DNA of 64,000 nt. Source: Saccoglossus kowalevskii. Its lineage: Eukaryota; Hemichordata; Enteropneusta; Harrimaniidae. Made by a program: the position numbers and the translations under genes. Location: the NCBI RefSeq assembly GCF_000003605.2, contig NW_003109100.1, forward strand, positions 142,186 through 206,185. The letters run 5' to 3'. Below, piece after piece: positions 11,822 to 25,586 of the stretch (position 1 is its first letter; the number at the start of each line of letters is the position of its first letter). The notes below the pieces were generated by a model. That model was not told where the DNA came from. It made no database searches and saw only the letters and a program-made list of their open reading frames with translations.

Positions 11822-12130
11822 GCCAGGTGTCCCCCATTTTCTACGCCAGGTATTTATTGGCCTTCCTCTATTTCTTTTCTCTTATCTTCTCTATTCCATT
11901 GCAAAGTCTTCCTCCCTTCTTCGTGCATGGTTTTCGCATTCAATGCCCAAATTTAAAAGACTTGGTATTTACGATCTTCCACTGACCAGCTTCCTTGCGC
12001 CTTTCAGCCAGCTTCATGGTACCTTCATCTAAGGTGTCGAGTTATCCACTAACCGGCGATTTGCTTCAACCATAGCCCCGTTAGCCAGCATTTCCTGTTC
12101 CCACATTCCACAACAAGGACGTGGGGCTGG
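11822..12130 (-). pseudogene. Retroelement C-terminal relic
   Basis: Read on the minus strand, about 11868-11822 encodes NRGRPINTWRRKWGT. This is the RGRP-x-x-TWRR pattern found near the C-terminus of many non-LTR retrotransposon ORF2 proteins, just after the reverse transcriptase region. Flanking minus-strand frames (for example EDFAME, and LAHAL in another frame further along) look like the same kind of tail but are broken by stops and frame changes. The GC content is higher than in the surroundings. No reverse transcriptase core is present, so only a 3' fragment survives. The call rests on a short motif. Confidence 0.35.
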
Positions 12131-12301
12131 GCTTTGGGATGAATGTAAGGAATGTATAATATAAAGGTTCAGGAAAAACATGAACAAAACAAAGAAGAAT
12201 GATTAGAACTTCTAATTGTTTGTCCAAATTTGTGAAATAATTTTATTATATAATGTTATTTACGCTACTCGATGTGACGTGACTAATGCATTACATACCG
12301 G

Positions 12302-12348
12302 AAATTAATTAATTAATTAATTAATTAATTAATTAATTAATTAATTAA
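12302..12348. repeat. (AATT)n microsatellite
   Basis: About 11 nearly perfect AATT units. The tract is self-complementary. Confidence 0.95.
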
Positions 12349-14254
12349 ATTTAACGTGAATTATTGATTGAAGTGTCATAAAATTGTAACCGTGAACCTT
12401 GCAACATATACCTACTAACTGTATTTTTGCCCTGGGGCCTGTACTGTTGCATTTAAAAAATACGTTGTGTCACCGCTATTATGGTTTATTGCAATAGGCG
12501 TAGTAAGAGTGGTTGACTTTATACTCAGTGTATATTGGCTGTGAAGTACGTCGGTCGGGTGGAGGGCAATCTTTATCCAGTGGTATTACATTTTACTTCT
12601 AGGAGACATAGCATTTCCGTAGAGGGGGAGTCTTATTTCAACTTGGGAAAATTGTACTCGACAGGAGAAAGGAGACAGTTGATATCATTTCCGATGGTGT
12701 CCATGTCATGCGCATGAAATGTTCTATTATTCTACTCATTGCGCATGTTATATTTTTCTGTATTCTACGATCACTCGTTTTAATATAGTACTACATTATT
12801 AAACGGCCATTGGTGCAAGTCCGAAGATAATCATTTGTAACATCCAATCAAATGTGTATTAACACTTTCTTGGTGTATGTCTTCCCTTATTGTTGCGGTT
12901 CACCTTTGAAATGCATTTTGATTGAAATTATTCTATATATTTGTCGAAGTCTTTACCAAGTTGAGTTACCCATACTGTGAAATTCGTAGATTTCAAATGG
13001 AACTCACCAATTGTTGATTATAACATGTGCTATTTAGTATGGACTACAACTACTACGTAGTCATAGCAACAAGTATTATGCTATACATCCTCTCCAACAT
13101 CTGCTTATTTCAATAAAAACACGACGTCTTATAATTTATCTTGTCATTTTATAAAACTGTCAAATTAGTCAGATTTTTTAAAATAAAATCATTATTATAT
13201 TTCATTATCTGTATATATGTCAATTGGAACAGCGCGGTGTTCAGATGTTTGGATTTAGGATCTTTTGTTCTGATAGTATGATTTTGGTATCTGAGAGTCT
13301 TTGCCAAGCTGAATAAAAACACGTTATCATACACAAACGTTATCATATTTTCAACGATCAGTGTAATTAGTTTCGAAAACTAAAATTGTACAGCATTTGC
13401 ATGAATTATGCCTTTAATTTGTTTTCATCGCGAATTTGCTTACATGTATTCTAAAATTCAAATCAGAAGAAATACGTTTGTGTGTAACTTATACTTCAAA
13501 ATAATGATAATAGCAAGATATTATCAAGATTAGTTTCTCAAGAAATTATAACACCCATGATTAATTTCCTTCTGCAAAATCAATTCTGCTTTAATATGTT
13601 TATGCCGAATCTGCTTTCTAGAAATTGACAGCTGAAATTCAAATTGCTGGAAAATGTCATGTCTACATCGGCTGTTAAACACACGAGAAAGCAACAGAAA
13701 TTATTCATTAAATTTATCATTACATTTCAAGTAGTGATTGTAATTATCGGTTCATGTAACTATCGTGACGCATGTCAGTTGCTTGGGGATACTATTAATA
13801 TAACCTCTTCAAGACCCTCACGTAATACATTAATACACGTGTAGTAATCAGATTATATTATCATGTTTTATTATTATGTACACACAAACTAAAAATACTT
13901 TTCTACTAAACACTTACATGATCGATACGGATACGATGCGTGTCAAGATACAAAGAAGCCAATAAATCTGACGCTATAAGATACATAAGATGCATCAGAT
14001 GGTTCAATTACCGTTTTCTCTAAAAAGCACTATATTTTGTATCCGTGATTCAGTTTGCGCACAAGTACTATGCTTATAAGTAACATCGTACGTAGGTTGC
14101 GTTTTTGATCAAATTCGGAGATCGCAGTCTGTAAACAAAATTGTATCTCAAAGATGAACATGGAGATTTCGTTCAGATGTTGTATCATAACATAATCATC
14201 CTATTTTTCATTCAGATATTGTATCATAATCATCATGTTTTCTTTCAAGATCCG
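12349..14254. other. Gene-free AT-rich stretch
   Basis: Short open frames only, none with a recognisable motif. A small imperfect duplication of TTCAGATATTGTATCATAA-type sequence lies at about 14171-14240, just before the gap. Confidence 0.5.
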
Positions 14255-14531
14255 NNNNNNNNNNNNNNNNNNNNNNNNNNNNNNNNNNNNNNNNNNNNNN
14301 NNNNNNNNNNNNNNNNNNNNNNNNNNNNNNNNNNNNNNNNNNNNNNNNNNNNNNNNNNNNNNNNNNNNNNNNNNNNNNNNNNNNNNNNNNNNNNNNNNNN
14401 NNNNNNNNNNNNNNNNNNNNNNNNNNNNNNNNNNNNNNNNNNNNNNNNNNNNNNNNNNNNNNNNNNNNNNNNNNNNNNNNNNNNNNNNNNNNNNNNNNNN
14501 NNNNNNNNNNNNNNNNNNNNNNNNNNNNNNN
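14255..14531. other. Assembly gap (277 N)
   Basis: Unresolved bases. The apparent open frames crossing it are artefacts of N translation. A short duplicated segment borders it on the left, which suggests a repeat broke the assembly. Confidence 1.
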
Positions 14532-17447
14532 AAAAAAATGAGTCTTTTTTTTTCTGGTTCATACATAATGATTATTGTTTTGTTTTTAATTCGATCAAAA
14601 ACGGCGTACTGGAAATCATTTTTGTTATGATATCCATGCTAGTTTTGCTGTATATACTTGTGATTTTAATGCACTTCCAGTTGTACTGTTACCGTATTAC
14701 AATTGACAGACACAAGATGCATGAAACCTTTGTTATATACATAATAGAGATCTACATGTGATTTGAAGACTGAACTCGTCTATCGGTAAAACAACATAGG
14801 GACTGTGCGTTGTCAATTCTTGTTGATTCTAGCCCAGCAAAACGTCACTGTTACGTCTTATTTTTGAATAGTAAAAAAGTAGATGTATGCGTTCATAGGC
14901 TTAAATTGAACACTGAGAAGTGCGATGTTATCAAACGGAACGTTAGTTTTCAAGTGGCACATATAACTAATGGGGACAAAATTTAATTTTTTTGTGTCAC
15001 GCGATATATATTTGTAATTGTTCTATGATGAAAAGGCCATACATTGAAAAAGAAGCTGTCTTTTCATATGTTTCCACAAATGATACGTTAATACTAATGA
15101 GGTGACTGGCAAACAGATTGAGGAAAGAATTAACAATGAAATAAACAACCCTGATGAGTACAAAATTGTAATACGACAGAATTGGTATTCTGCAATAAAA
15201 TGTTACCCCTTCCAATATGAATATATCACTGCATTTGCATATATATGTTCGCTTTCATGGAAAAACAAACAAAAAATAAATTATCATCACAGTATGTTTA
15301 TGATATAGTGAACTGAATTGGTAACACATGAGTGATATATCTGAAACGTAAACTCAGACAAATACAAACGGCAAAAAGTGGAACCATGATACAACATCGT
15401 AAAAAGATGTCAATTGTTTAGATGTAAGTTGTTAGATGCTTATGTGGTGGTTACGGTATTGAAACCTGTGTAGAATGTGTATATCCATCATTATTTATAG
15501 TTTGACCTATTCTTATCGCTAGTGTTGTGGAGTTGGGAAACCTCAAACAACACTGCCTACTTATTGTCGGAGATCACACCTGTAGACATTGTTCATTCTA
15601 CTATTGAATGCATATTCCTATATATTATTTACTGTAGACGCAAAGCCAATCAATACGAATTAGTTAAAACACGGCTTATTACGGAATTGCCACTGAGCGT
15701 AAGATAACATACATGCATCATATGACACAACAGATATAACCCAGTTACCATCGCGATGCTAGTTACTATCGGCATTCCCCAATGTTCTACATACCCCAAT
15801 CGCGTCATTTTTTACACGAGAATTTTGCTGAATTTCAAAAAATACGTTTAAGAAACCTTAAACAATCAGATGAAGCGGAAAACAAACAACATGCATTGGA
15901 GTTTTTTGATTGACGCAGCGATCTGGAAAATCAGATGATTGGTGCCATGATTGATCTGAGAAAAAGAGCGACGTTAAAATAATGTAGAATTTAGTAGTGA
16001 CCAGGTTTGAAACAGATCATGTCAATACAATATAAAACTAAGAACTGTTACAGTACTAGATGTATCCCATGCTATGTTGGTATATTGAGAACACCAATTC
16101 AAAATAATAAATGCAGTTGAGATACGAACACAGTCTATTATGTATACTCGAATTTAAATATCACGTGATTTAAGCTGTTATGCATAATACCCGCTTCGTT
16201 TCTTACAGAATAGTTTGTATCTAAACCTATATTTAGCACGTCTTCAGAAAAGAAATCTATAATGAATAAATTTTTCTTTTTTCCATTCAAAAGTAGCTAC
16301 ATCCCTCATTTTAAATAAGCCGTTTTGCATTTTTTAAACTATAGGCATTTCAGGGAGATGTGAAGTCCCGTGTAAATGCTGGCGGGGTTACATCAAGAAA
16401 CTATTCTAATTCCAATGTTGTTTTTTTATAAATATCAGGTTTTAAGCGCCATATATATATAACATGTTTGTTAACATCGGGCTTAAAGACAAACAATTAA
16501 CATAAATTATATAATGTATTCATTTTGTGTTATGCAGGTAATGTTTTTACGTGGTGGTTGTGCATCGTTTAATTGACCTACTCCGATGCTCTTACAACCA
16601 ATATAATCTGACAAAACGAAAGTAGTTAGTGTTCCATAAAAAGAACGCAATGCCACTAATGAAAAATGACATATTAATAATATACAAATTCAGCGCGTAC
16701 AAATATCTAGGTCTGTTGATTTTATGCAGAAGTGCATGGTCGAAGACGGTGAACTTTTTAGCTGCTCAGAAACAATGATTTTCTTATATTGAGACCTAAT
16801 TTTACACATATGTTCAACTTATTGTTACTCTAATTACGCGATTGTTCATTATAAGGCAGTATAACCAATTGGGAAGATGATAATAATTCTGTCAACGCTT
16901 TCCTTTGAGCAGCTTAGTTGCTTAAAATACGACATCACAATATGTCTTGTGAGACTGTGGTAGATATGATGCCTTTGTTGAATTAGTCACATGATGTCAC
17001 GCTATTAAGTACTTACGTTTAATTGAATTACCAGAAAATAAAATTGTTGGCAACGCATTTAAATAATTGATGAAAATAGATCAGTATCCTAAGCTAGCGA
17101 AAGAAGGTTGTTGTATATTTGTGTCAATTTGTTATAAGTAATTAACCCAGTGTGTGTGTGATGTTGGTTTCTTTTGTAATAAGTTCATTCAGAGACTAGC
17201 AGATGCTTTCAGGCATGACTGGTATAGTAGTATGTGCTCCAGCGAAAAGAATGACAATATAATGCACTTTTAAAAGTCGATTTCAACCAAAGAAGTATTT
17301 ATGTATATGTGAAATTAAGCCCAGACATGAATTGTCTCGAAGTTGTTGCTTAGATGACAGAAAAATATACCGCATTGAAAATGATGGAGCGAATATGTGA
17401 AAACTGAATTTCCGAGAGCAGAATATCTTCGAAGTGACCATAAATTT
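14532..17447. other. Gene-free AT-rich stretch
   Basis: No recognisable gene. Short frames of 60-72 codons look random for this base composition. Confidence 0.5.
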
Positions 17448-17448
17448 A

Positions 17449-17518
<70 letters not shown>
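17448..17518. repeat. (ATT)n microsatellite
   Basis: About 23 near-perfect trinucleotide units. In translation it gives poly-Ile on one strand and poly-Asn on the other, which are not real proteins. Confidence 0.97.
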
Positions 17519-17520
<2 letters not shown>

Positions 17521-17560
17521 TGTTGTTGTTGTTGTTTTTGTTTTTGTTTTTGTTGTTTGT
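17519..17560. repeat. GTT / GTTTTT simple repeat
   Basis: TTG units then TTTTTG units directly follow the ATT array, making a compound microsatellite with strong strand asymmetry. Confidence 0.9.
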
Positions 17561-20500
17561 CTTTGCCATGCTTTACTACCTATTACTATATCAAGTTTAT
17601 ATTCGTTATGCGACGTCCTATAGTCATCAACGCTGTAACATTTCATGCAATTTTTTGACGCATGCAAGTCTTATTCAAGAGGTGACCTTTCACATATAGA
17701 TAAACTTCCTGTATTTCACTTGAATATTAACAGTTTGCTACGCTTACTGAATTGTAAATGTTCGAGTAACAGAAGATAATAAGACGTGATTGAAGGATGA
17801 TTCCGTTAGTTTGTTATATAACATTCTGTCCTTTCTGCCATCACTAACTGTCGACGACATTTACAACAATGCAAGTCATACCTCCTTTTCATTCACTATA
17901 AAAATCTGTTGCAATAAGACATCATTCGTTAATTATCTAGATTAATTTCACGGGTACTTGAACGAAATGTGTGGATAAACAGGTAAATAAAAACAATATT
18001 TATCTGCACCCCCTCCATATCACATGTAGGGGTAATATTGCCTTATTAATTTATGGACGACATGGCAATATATAATATGCTGGTGACCGTTTTTTCAACT
18101 TTGTCTATCATTACAGTAATACGGGTTAACCAAGAGTTTAAAGGTAGCTTTCTACATGATATGATAAATCCTCTTTTTTTGAATCAATTTCTTTTGCTTC
18201 TGATCTCGGCAATATAGGAACAGAACAAATCATGCATTCAACATTGCTTACCCTAGTATCATATAATTGCTCACAACTGCCTGAAATATTTTACGTTAAA
18301 TGTGCCGTGTTATTGAAATGAAGAATATTTCATACTAAATTATAACCATTAAAATTCTACAAATGAAATCAGTGTAATCTCACTCACACTTTACTCCATA
18401 CATTTTTCGCCAAACAACTATATTGAAATAATTTTACTGCGCGACCTGGACTATTATATTTTTTATCAATTCGCGTGTCATAAAACATACATTTAAATTA
18501 CATTTACATAAATCATTGTTACGATGATTAAATCACATTTAAATGTTGTATATAAAAAATATGTAAGGCCTTTGCCCGATAACTTCACATGTTCTTCATT
18601 CATGTTTCACCCGGTGTACCACGATCTACTGACGTTACAGTTTTGAAGGGAAGAAATTGATTTTACTTGAAAATAGCCGCTGGGCTATCTCGTTGAGGTT
18701 TCATTCTCTTGCGTCATTGCGTGTATTATTCTCTTTAATTTTGTAAATAAAGCACGACTCGCGAGTCTCTCGTTCTCAACGAGATCTCGGCGGTCATTGC
18801 ATCCAACGTATGTTTAAGAGTGAAACCTATTCCATCATATAACGGTAGTTAATATCCAGTCACCCAGCTTTTTTCATGCAATTAAACGGCGAATGTGTTG
18901 CCAGAGTATTATTCTATTTCAGACATATTCTAAAATTCTTCATGATTGAAGTTAATACAAATTAATTATTCAAAATGAATTTGATGATGTTCACCCAAAA
19001 CTTGATTATATAAGATTTCCTACGGTTAACGGCATGAGTGTTTCTGGGACAAAGGACGGTTAAATATTCAAGCATTCAATCCTTTGAATAAACGTCTGAA
19101 CATTAATTCCATTAATGACCCATGGTGACTGTTGCGTTTTACAGCCATTTCAGGCGAGTTATTCAATGACATTCTAATGAGAAATGTAATCAACTAAATG
19201 GGCTAGAAGTGCATCCGGTACGCTCTAATCCACAGGTAATGTTGTAAGCTAAATTGCTCGGGTGCACTAAAGACAGCACATATTAGTTATTCTTTCGTGT
19301 GCTTTTAATATATTTCCTCCGGGAATATATCGCACTAAAAATCACTCCTAACATCTTTTTACCATTCATCATAAACCCATGAATTCATAATTACAATTAA
19401 TGACTATGTAAAATGATTAACATTGCAGTGGTAATAAATTTACGAGCTAATTTGCATATTCCGCAGCTTTCGGTTGAGTCAACGAATAAGACAAGACTTA
19501 GGAACTGGGTGCAGATCGTTTCTAAAAACTAATCGCTTGGTTTATGTTTGAAGGACAACGCCTCCTAAAATTAAATACAAATTGTTCTTAAATTTTTTAG
19601 TTATATGGTAATGTACAATCACCGATTGATACTTGATATCAATGGCAATCTCTTTTGAAAATGTTATGACAATCCATCAACAAATTTGTACTTTTCGAAT
19701 AGCTGTTTCATAGAAATGATCCATAATCGAATAAATTCGTCTCAGTGTCAAGAACAAAATCTATAACATTTTGAGTTATTTCTGTTTACGTACAGACAGA
19801 CATAGGAACAGACAAACGTACTCTCGTAAAAAAAACTCTTTTTGAGTGAGGAGTTAATGAATAAATCAATTTTAACTATTGAATTAACTATAATATAAAC
19901 AATAAATGGATATGGACATAAGGGACCGTTCACAGCTGCATGACTGTGTGGGCAAGTATGCCACTCATCAGCACATACCAAGTTGTTGACAACCTTTATG
20001 CTACGATGCTAGCTTATGTTACTAATGGATCTAATTGTATGGTTAGGATTACAGCTAACACTCGCATGATCCTCACTCTAAGCTTTGAAAAGAATCCATT
20101 CCACGAGTGTTATATTATACTGCCAGTCTTTCTCAATGACTGACAAAGGTATGTAAAGATGACTTAGTATTTATATTTTAGGTGGTAAATATTGTGTATG
20201 AGTTTTATTTTAGTGTTATAGAGATCCTGAATATTGTCGATGTGTCTGTGTGCTTTAGTTAGTGGACGTATTATTAGTGGTTGTTGTTTTTTGGGGTTTT
20301 TTTTGTTATTTTGAAGCATATATAAATGATATACGCGGGTTGTCTCAGTAACCATTTGTGAACAAGCGGTTATGTCGTACTTTTAACACATGTTAATCAG
20401 TTAACCTGTCATGTTATTTTTTGTTTATTATTATAAGATGTCATGTGCAGATATTGTATCATTATGGCAATATATCGCACCGAGTGACATCATTACTGTA

Positions 20501-21298
20501 TAATATTGGAGTTTTGTGTTCCATTGCAAAACGAGATATTAGTATGCTCCGGTCTGCACATCGCGTTCTACGCAATGAATCAATTCAAGAAACGAGATTT
20601 GTAAAAAAAATTGTAAAAATTACGGTGAAATACTACAATTAATCTTTCATACACAACATTGTAAACATTGTTTTTTTTACTCAAGTATACACAATTTCAA
20701 ACATAACATTGGTCTCTTTTTAAATTCACAAAAATGAAGCCGATTCAATCACGCTGGTATAATCAATGTTAAAAAATGTATTATCAATGTTATAAAAATG
20801 TATCAGTCCGTCATTTCAAAACTACCTTGTTTTGGTTCAAAAACTCTTCACAAACTCCATGCTTGCTTATTGCCGTGTATTATACATATTAAATAAAACA
20901 TGCCATGCCACCCCTTGCCTTACAGTCAGGCAATCTGAATAAAATCTGGTGTATTGTTTTGCTATAACCTTTCAGAATTTGTCAATATTTTCTTTTGTAG
21001 TTTGTATTTTAATTATCGCCACGATTAAAAAATTTAAAAACTACCACCAAGTCAATAATACATTAATAAGTAAAAATTAAAAATCAACGACAGAAATTAA
21101 CAAGGATCATGCACATGCACAATTCGTATGGTGTTATTTATCCTTAACGTGACCCCCCCCCCCCCCATTAACACATGCATACAAATAAATGACATATGAT
21201 AACAACATTTAATTCGTCATTCTATAAGACGTTATGAGCGGTTCGGTGTTGTTATATTAGACATAATTATAAAAAAATTAAATAAGGATAAGTAGGTA
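17561..21298. other. Gene-free AT-rich stretch with a C homopolymer
   Basis: I see no gene. A 14-base C run lies at 21153-21166 next to otherwise AT-rich DNA. Open frames are short and motif-free. Confidence 0.5.
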
Positions 21299-21345
21299 GC
21301 CTCGAACCAGGTACTTATCGTGCAACTAAAACAGATACACTGACA
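21299..21345 (-). repeat. tRNA-derived SINE-like fragment
   Basis: On the minus strand TGTCAGTGTATCTG (plus 21345-21332) resembles an A box. GGTTCGAGGC (plus 21308-21299) is a good B box. The spacing of 37 bp is close to that of a tRNA. Only part of the T stem pairs, so a working tRNA is unlikely. A decayed SINE head is the best guess. Confidence 0.3.
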
Positions 21346-21359
21346 ATAGCGAATTGAAA

Positions 21360-23875
21360 TCATGCCTCCAGAAATCAGTTGCAATTGCTAGTCTAGTCTA
21401 GTCTTAATCTTGAATGGCAAAATAAAGAGAAAATAGGTCACATTCAGAATAAACTAGGACAAAATAGCGTATGGAAGCATTGATGTTGAAAGTTGATAGA
21501 CTCTTTTTTCTTGACATACTAGTAGTGTGTTCAAATTAGTCACTGATTCCTTTTAGAAGTGACAGTTTGCATTGTTAATAATGGCTAGCATTTTTATTTT
21601 ATTATACCTAGGAAGAGCGACATGCACTTTACTGAATGCGAATTGCAGATAGCAAAGATTTGCCCCCGCCGGATATCAGGTGATTTGGTACAAGAGCACT
21701 AATTCCAGACAAACATTAGTTCTTCAATCGTAAATGTTCTAATGAACACTCGAATCGTAATTACTGTTTTACTTGATATATACTGCCATTTGTAAATGTC
21801 GTGACACATTCTACGCGGTGTAGTTTATTTCACGGAAAATTAGCATACCGGAATACGCACAGAGGCACTGACAACTGATGAATACTAAGAACGTTTCCAT
21901 AATCCCCTCTACGTTATACAGAGCAAACGGTCATAAAAAAGTTGATAAGTGTTACTTGATGTGTTAAACCCAAACGAACGCGAAGATGTTTGCGAACATA
22001 TATTGCTTAATAACAAACAGTATCGATGTTGTATGTAGAAATGTTGCAGGAATAGTTGGTTTTTAACTGTTGTCGTTTCCATCATGCCACTGTGGAATTT
22101 AATAATAATGTCATATGTTAGTAGCAGAGAAAATTACCAGAAGTATATAAATAAATTGGACAAATAAAACTTGTTGCTAAATACAAATAAATAAGTACAT
22201 AAATAAATAGCTAAATGAGTAATAATTTAACATAAATGGCTGAGAAACAGCAGTTAAGCTAAAAGAACAGCTAGTCGAGGCTATTTCCCTGGTGATAAAG
22301 TAGGCCATCATACCAACTGATGCACATCACTCACGCATTACCGTATACAATTGCAGTGTATTGGTCAAATAACCCTGTCTGCAGTCATATCTTCAGTTTC
22401 AGTAGAGTTGCAACAGTTTTTCGGTTGGATCTGAATCTTAAGGTAATTGCAGCAACAAATCTGCTCGACTTTCAAATTCAGCAATATTTCAGAACACGAT
22501 ACATAAAGAATTGCACACTAAAACCGGTAAGATCAGATTTGTCTGGGTTTTAGCAACAAGTTTAACAATGACGGCATATATAATAATCCGCTTTCTCTTC
22601 TTTTGGTCTATGTTCATTACAATCCTATTTAATACTTGATTGTCTTGTGGTATTAAAGTTTTTGCAACGAATCATTTTTTGATTAGAAATTATGTCAATT
22701 ATTATTATGATGACATTATCGTATTATTTCTGTTTACGGTTTCAAAAGCATCAAAATTAATTTTTCCACCACCCCCCCCACCCCCTCCCGACTCATCCGA
22801 ATTTCACTAAAGAAGTTCGTTTTCATTATAAGAGAATTATCTGGCTCTTATTTAATCCGAGTTTAATCAGAACCTGTGCACATGTTTCAAGTTCATAACG
22901 TATTTGATGATATAATCCGTGTCAGTTGCATCGCTGCGTTACTTGACATTTCCATGCACAAATGGATTGCTCCTGATCCCGGAGTGGTCTACTGACACAG
23001 ATCATAAACACCACCTGGCTAAAATATTTATGAATGCAAATGTTTAAGATAAATCGTGTAATTTATTCAAACTGTCACTGGATTCAGGGCACACAGGTGC
23101 AATCACAACACAACAGCACAAGCTGGATGCATTTCAAATGGACATGAGGTTTTAATTATAACTCATGATGTTCATTTCAAACACTTGATTCTAGGCGTGA
23201 GAGTACCTACTAAATGTTCGGCCGTTTTGCATATGCTTTGAGAGATGTACTTTATGATAAATATGTCCAATATCGTCACAATAAAGATTTCACGGTTACC
23301 GCCTATTCTAATTACGTACTAATGCTAGTTTTATATTTATTCTATTTGCTTAAATTATAGTCTCACGTGTGATTTCGTTATGGTATATTGGGTTAAATTT
23401 TATTCTGCAATGATGGTACATTTTACTGTATCCCATTATATTCCTGTTTATTGCAGTTACATTACTTGAACACTTCGGTTATATTACTGTGTATTGTCTG
23501 GTATTATCTTGCGATGTCACATGACTAAGTCTCCCGTGATTACACTATTGTGCGATCTTTGTTTACATTATTGTATACTGAGTGGTTATACTAATTCATT
23601 CCACGTTGCCATAAGTTGTTAGATTACTATGTTCCGCATCCATACATAGCTGTGTATTACGTGGTTGCATTACTGTATCATGAATGGTAGCCTGTGTTTG
23701 CAAAAAGACCTGGAGAGTATGCTGCACTTTTATAAATATAATTGCATTTGAGAATGCTCTGGATACAAGAAAATTCTTCATTGACAAAAAAACGGTTATC
23801 GACAATTTGTCACGACGTTCGGGGGATCCCCTGTAATTAATAATCAATCGGTTAGATTTTATGAATGTTATAGAT
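21360..23875. other. Gene-free stretch
   Basis: AT-rich. It includes a C-rich patch at about 22766-22790. At about 23395-23690 there are loosely recurring TTACATTACTGTAT-like phrases that suggest an old degenerate tandem repeat. No gene recognised. Confidence 0.45.
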
Positions 23876-24110
23876 CAGGTTCTCATGGAAACGCGAATTT
23901 CCGGAAAAAATGTTCATTGTCAAATAACAAGTTAACGCCGTAGTGAATGTAGTTTGTTCAGCTGTATGTCTGTCTCACTGCAAGTCTATTCATTAATTTG
24001 TTATGGAATTTTCGTGAGATTTTTAGTGAGTAGCCCATTGTTGCCAAAAATCAAACAATCGGGTCACTGTGGAAACACGATATTCTGGAAATAATTTTCA
24101 TTGCCCGATT
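23876..24110 (+). repeat. Diverged tandem duplication, about 181-bp period
   Basis: A phrase near 23880 (TCATGGAAACGCGAATTTCC, then GGAAAAAATGTTCATTG) recurs near 24061 as CACTGTGGAAACACGATATT then CTGGAAATAATTTTCATTG. The two copies differ at many sites but keep order and spacing, so this is an old repeat. Confidence 0.5.
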
Positions 24111-24601
24111 ATTGAAAAAAAGTTGCAGACGAAATTTTATGACATTTTACGGAGGTACTGTTCTATACTTGTGTTGATTCAATTGTCATGAAGATACAAA
24201 TTTTATAAAGGATTAACCCCCCTTTAGTCTTTCGTTTTACTAGAATTACAAGGTTATGCCAATTCGGTGTTTTGTTATAAAAGTACATTCAAAAAATAGG
24301 GTAGAGATATTGTAAAATATGTGTACTGTGCCGGATGTTTGCACTCTCGGTAACTTCTTGTTGTCACTGTTTTCTTTGTATGATCCATTGCACGTAAGTC
24401 GGTCAAAAAGTCTAACATCATTACTCAAGGAACAGTTTACAGACTTGGCGCATCGCTGTCTGTGACAGTTTTAGTTCAAACATATTCTAATATAGGATAT
24501 AATTTGTTATTGAACGCGTATGTCCGTGTATAATAGTTAAAACAAACAAGCAGCCTCTCGATTGAGATGACTCAGCTGTTAGCAATGCACATTTCAATTA
24601 G

Positions 24602-25022
24602 AGAATTGAAAATATCATCACAAAATGAACAAATCTGAAAACAAAAATGAGGTATCTATATGTATAATATCAAAGCCATCAAACTTGCGGTTTTCAACCA
24701 GAAGTCAAAAATATCCCTTTTTGTCAAAAATGACCTAAATATTCATTAAAATTATGGAATTGAAGATACCATCACGAAATGTACAAATCTGAGAACGTAC
24801 CACCTGTGGTACCTATATGTATTAATATCAAAGAAATCAGCTTTGCGGCTTTCAACAAGCAGTCGAAAAAATCATTTTTTACCAAAAGTGACAAAAATAT
24901 TCACCAAAATTAAAGAATTGAAGATATCATCATGAAATGAACAAATCTAAGTGAGGTCTAGGTGAGGTACCTATACTCCAGATATCAAAGCAAAGTACTT
25001 TTCAAGAAGAAGTCGAAAAAGT
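24602..25022 (+). repeat. Three-copy tandem repeat, unit about 155 bp
   Basis: Copies start near 24602, 24756 and 24914. Each begins GAATTGAA(A/G)ATA then CATCA, followed by AAATGTACAAATCT or a variant, then a GGTAYCTATA phrase, ATATCAAAG, a TTTTCAA-AAG phrase and AGTC(A/G)AAAA. The third copy is shortened and ends in a different sequence. All copies carry stops in all frames, so the repeat is non-coding. Confidence 0.8.
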
Positions 25023-25495
25023 AAAAAGTTGACAGGGAAATCACTCATATGATAAGCTCCGATCGACAAAGTCGACAGCTGAGCTAAAAAAAAGACCATG
25101 AAGAAAATGATAGCGTTAGGTTCAGGACTCGCTATAAGATCATGCCATTAGTCCCAACATAGAAAAACAAATACAGCTGATACGCACAACCGGAAACGAC
25201 AGTAGACATGTTAAATATGTATGCACTATTCAATTAACATCTCCGCAGTCTGAGGGTGGAACATATAGTGACAAGTTACTTCAGAACAAGCCCGCATTTG
25301 TACATTACATCTGTACGTTGTATTCATCAATTCAATATTTCTTCACCGAGTAATAGTTTACAATTAGTTAGCGATGTAAATAAATACACAGTACTATTCA
25401 GTCATCTTGATTTTTATTCAAACAAATCTTGTGAATCGTTCGTATTCGTATGTAGTTCAGTATCAGTAATGTATTCCACTTCGTTTCACATTAAT
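25023..25495. other. Gene-free stretch before a minisatellite
   Basis: A 132-codon plus-strand frame (25256-25654) covers much of this stretch and runs through the minisatellite. It opens with GTG, has no recognisable domain and is probably chance. Confidence 0.4.
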
Positions 25496-25586
25496 GTGTC
25501 TCACTGGGTACGTTGTTCAGATCAGTGTGTCTCGCTGGATGAGTTGTTAACATCAATAAGTCTCACTGGATTAGTTGTTCACTACA
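25496..25586 (+). repeat. Three-copy minisatellite, about 30-bp unit
   Basis: GTCTCACTGG..GTTGTTCA recurs three times in succession (near 25498, 25529 and 25560), with small differences. It lies inside a long non-ATG open frame, so the repeat helps explain why that frame is open. Confidence 0.7.

Noticed and set aside
14141-14761. Long open frames of 105-206 codons on both strands around the first gap
   Set aside because: Most of their length is N translated as X. The real flanking sequence is AT-rich and carries no motif.
17434-17667. Poly-Ile and poly-Asn frames
   Set aside because: Translation of the ATT microsatellite.
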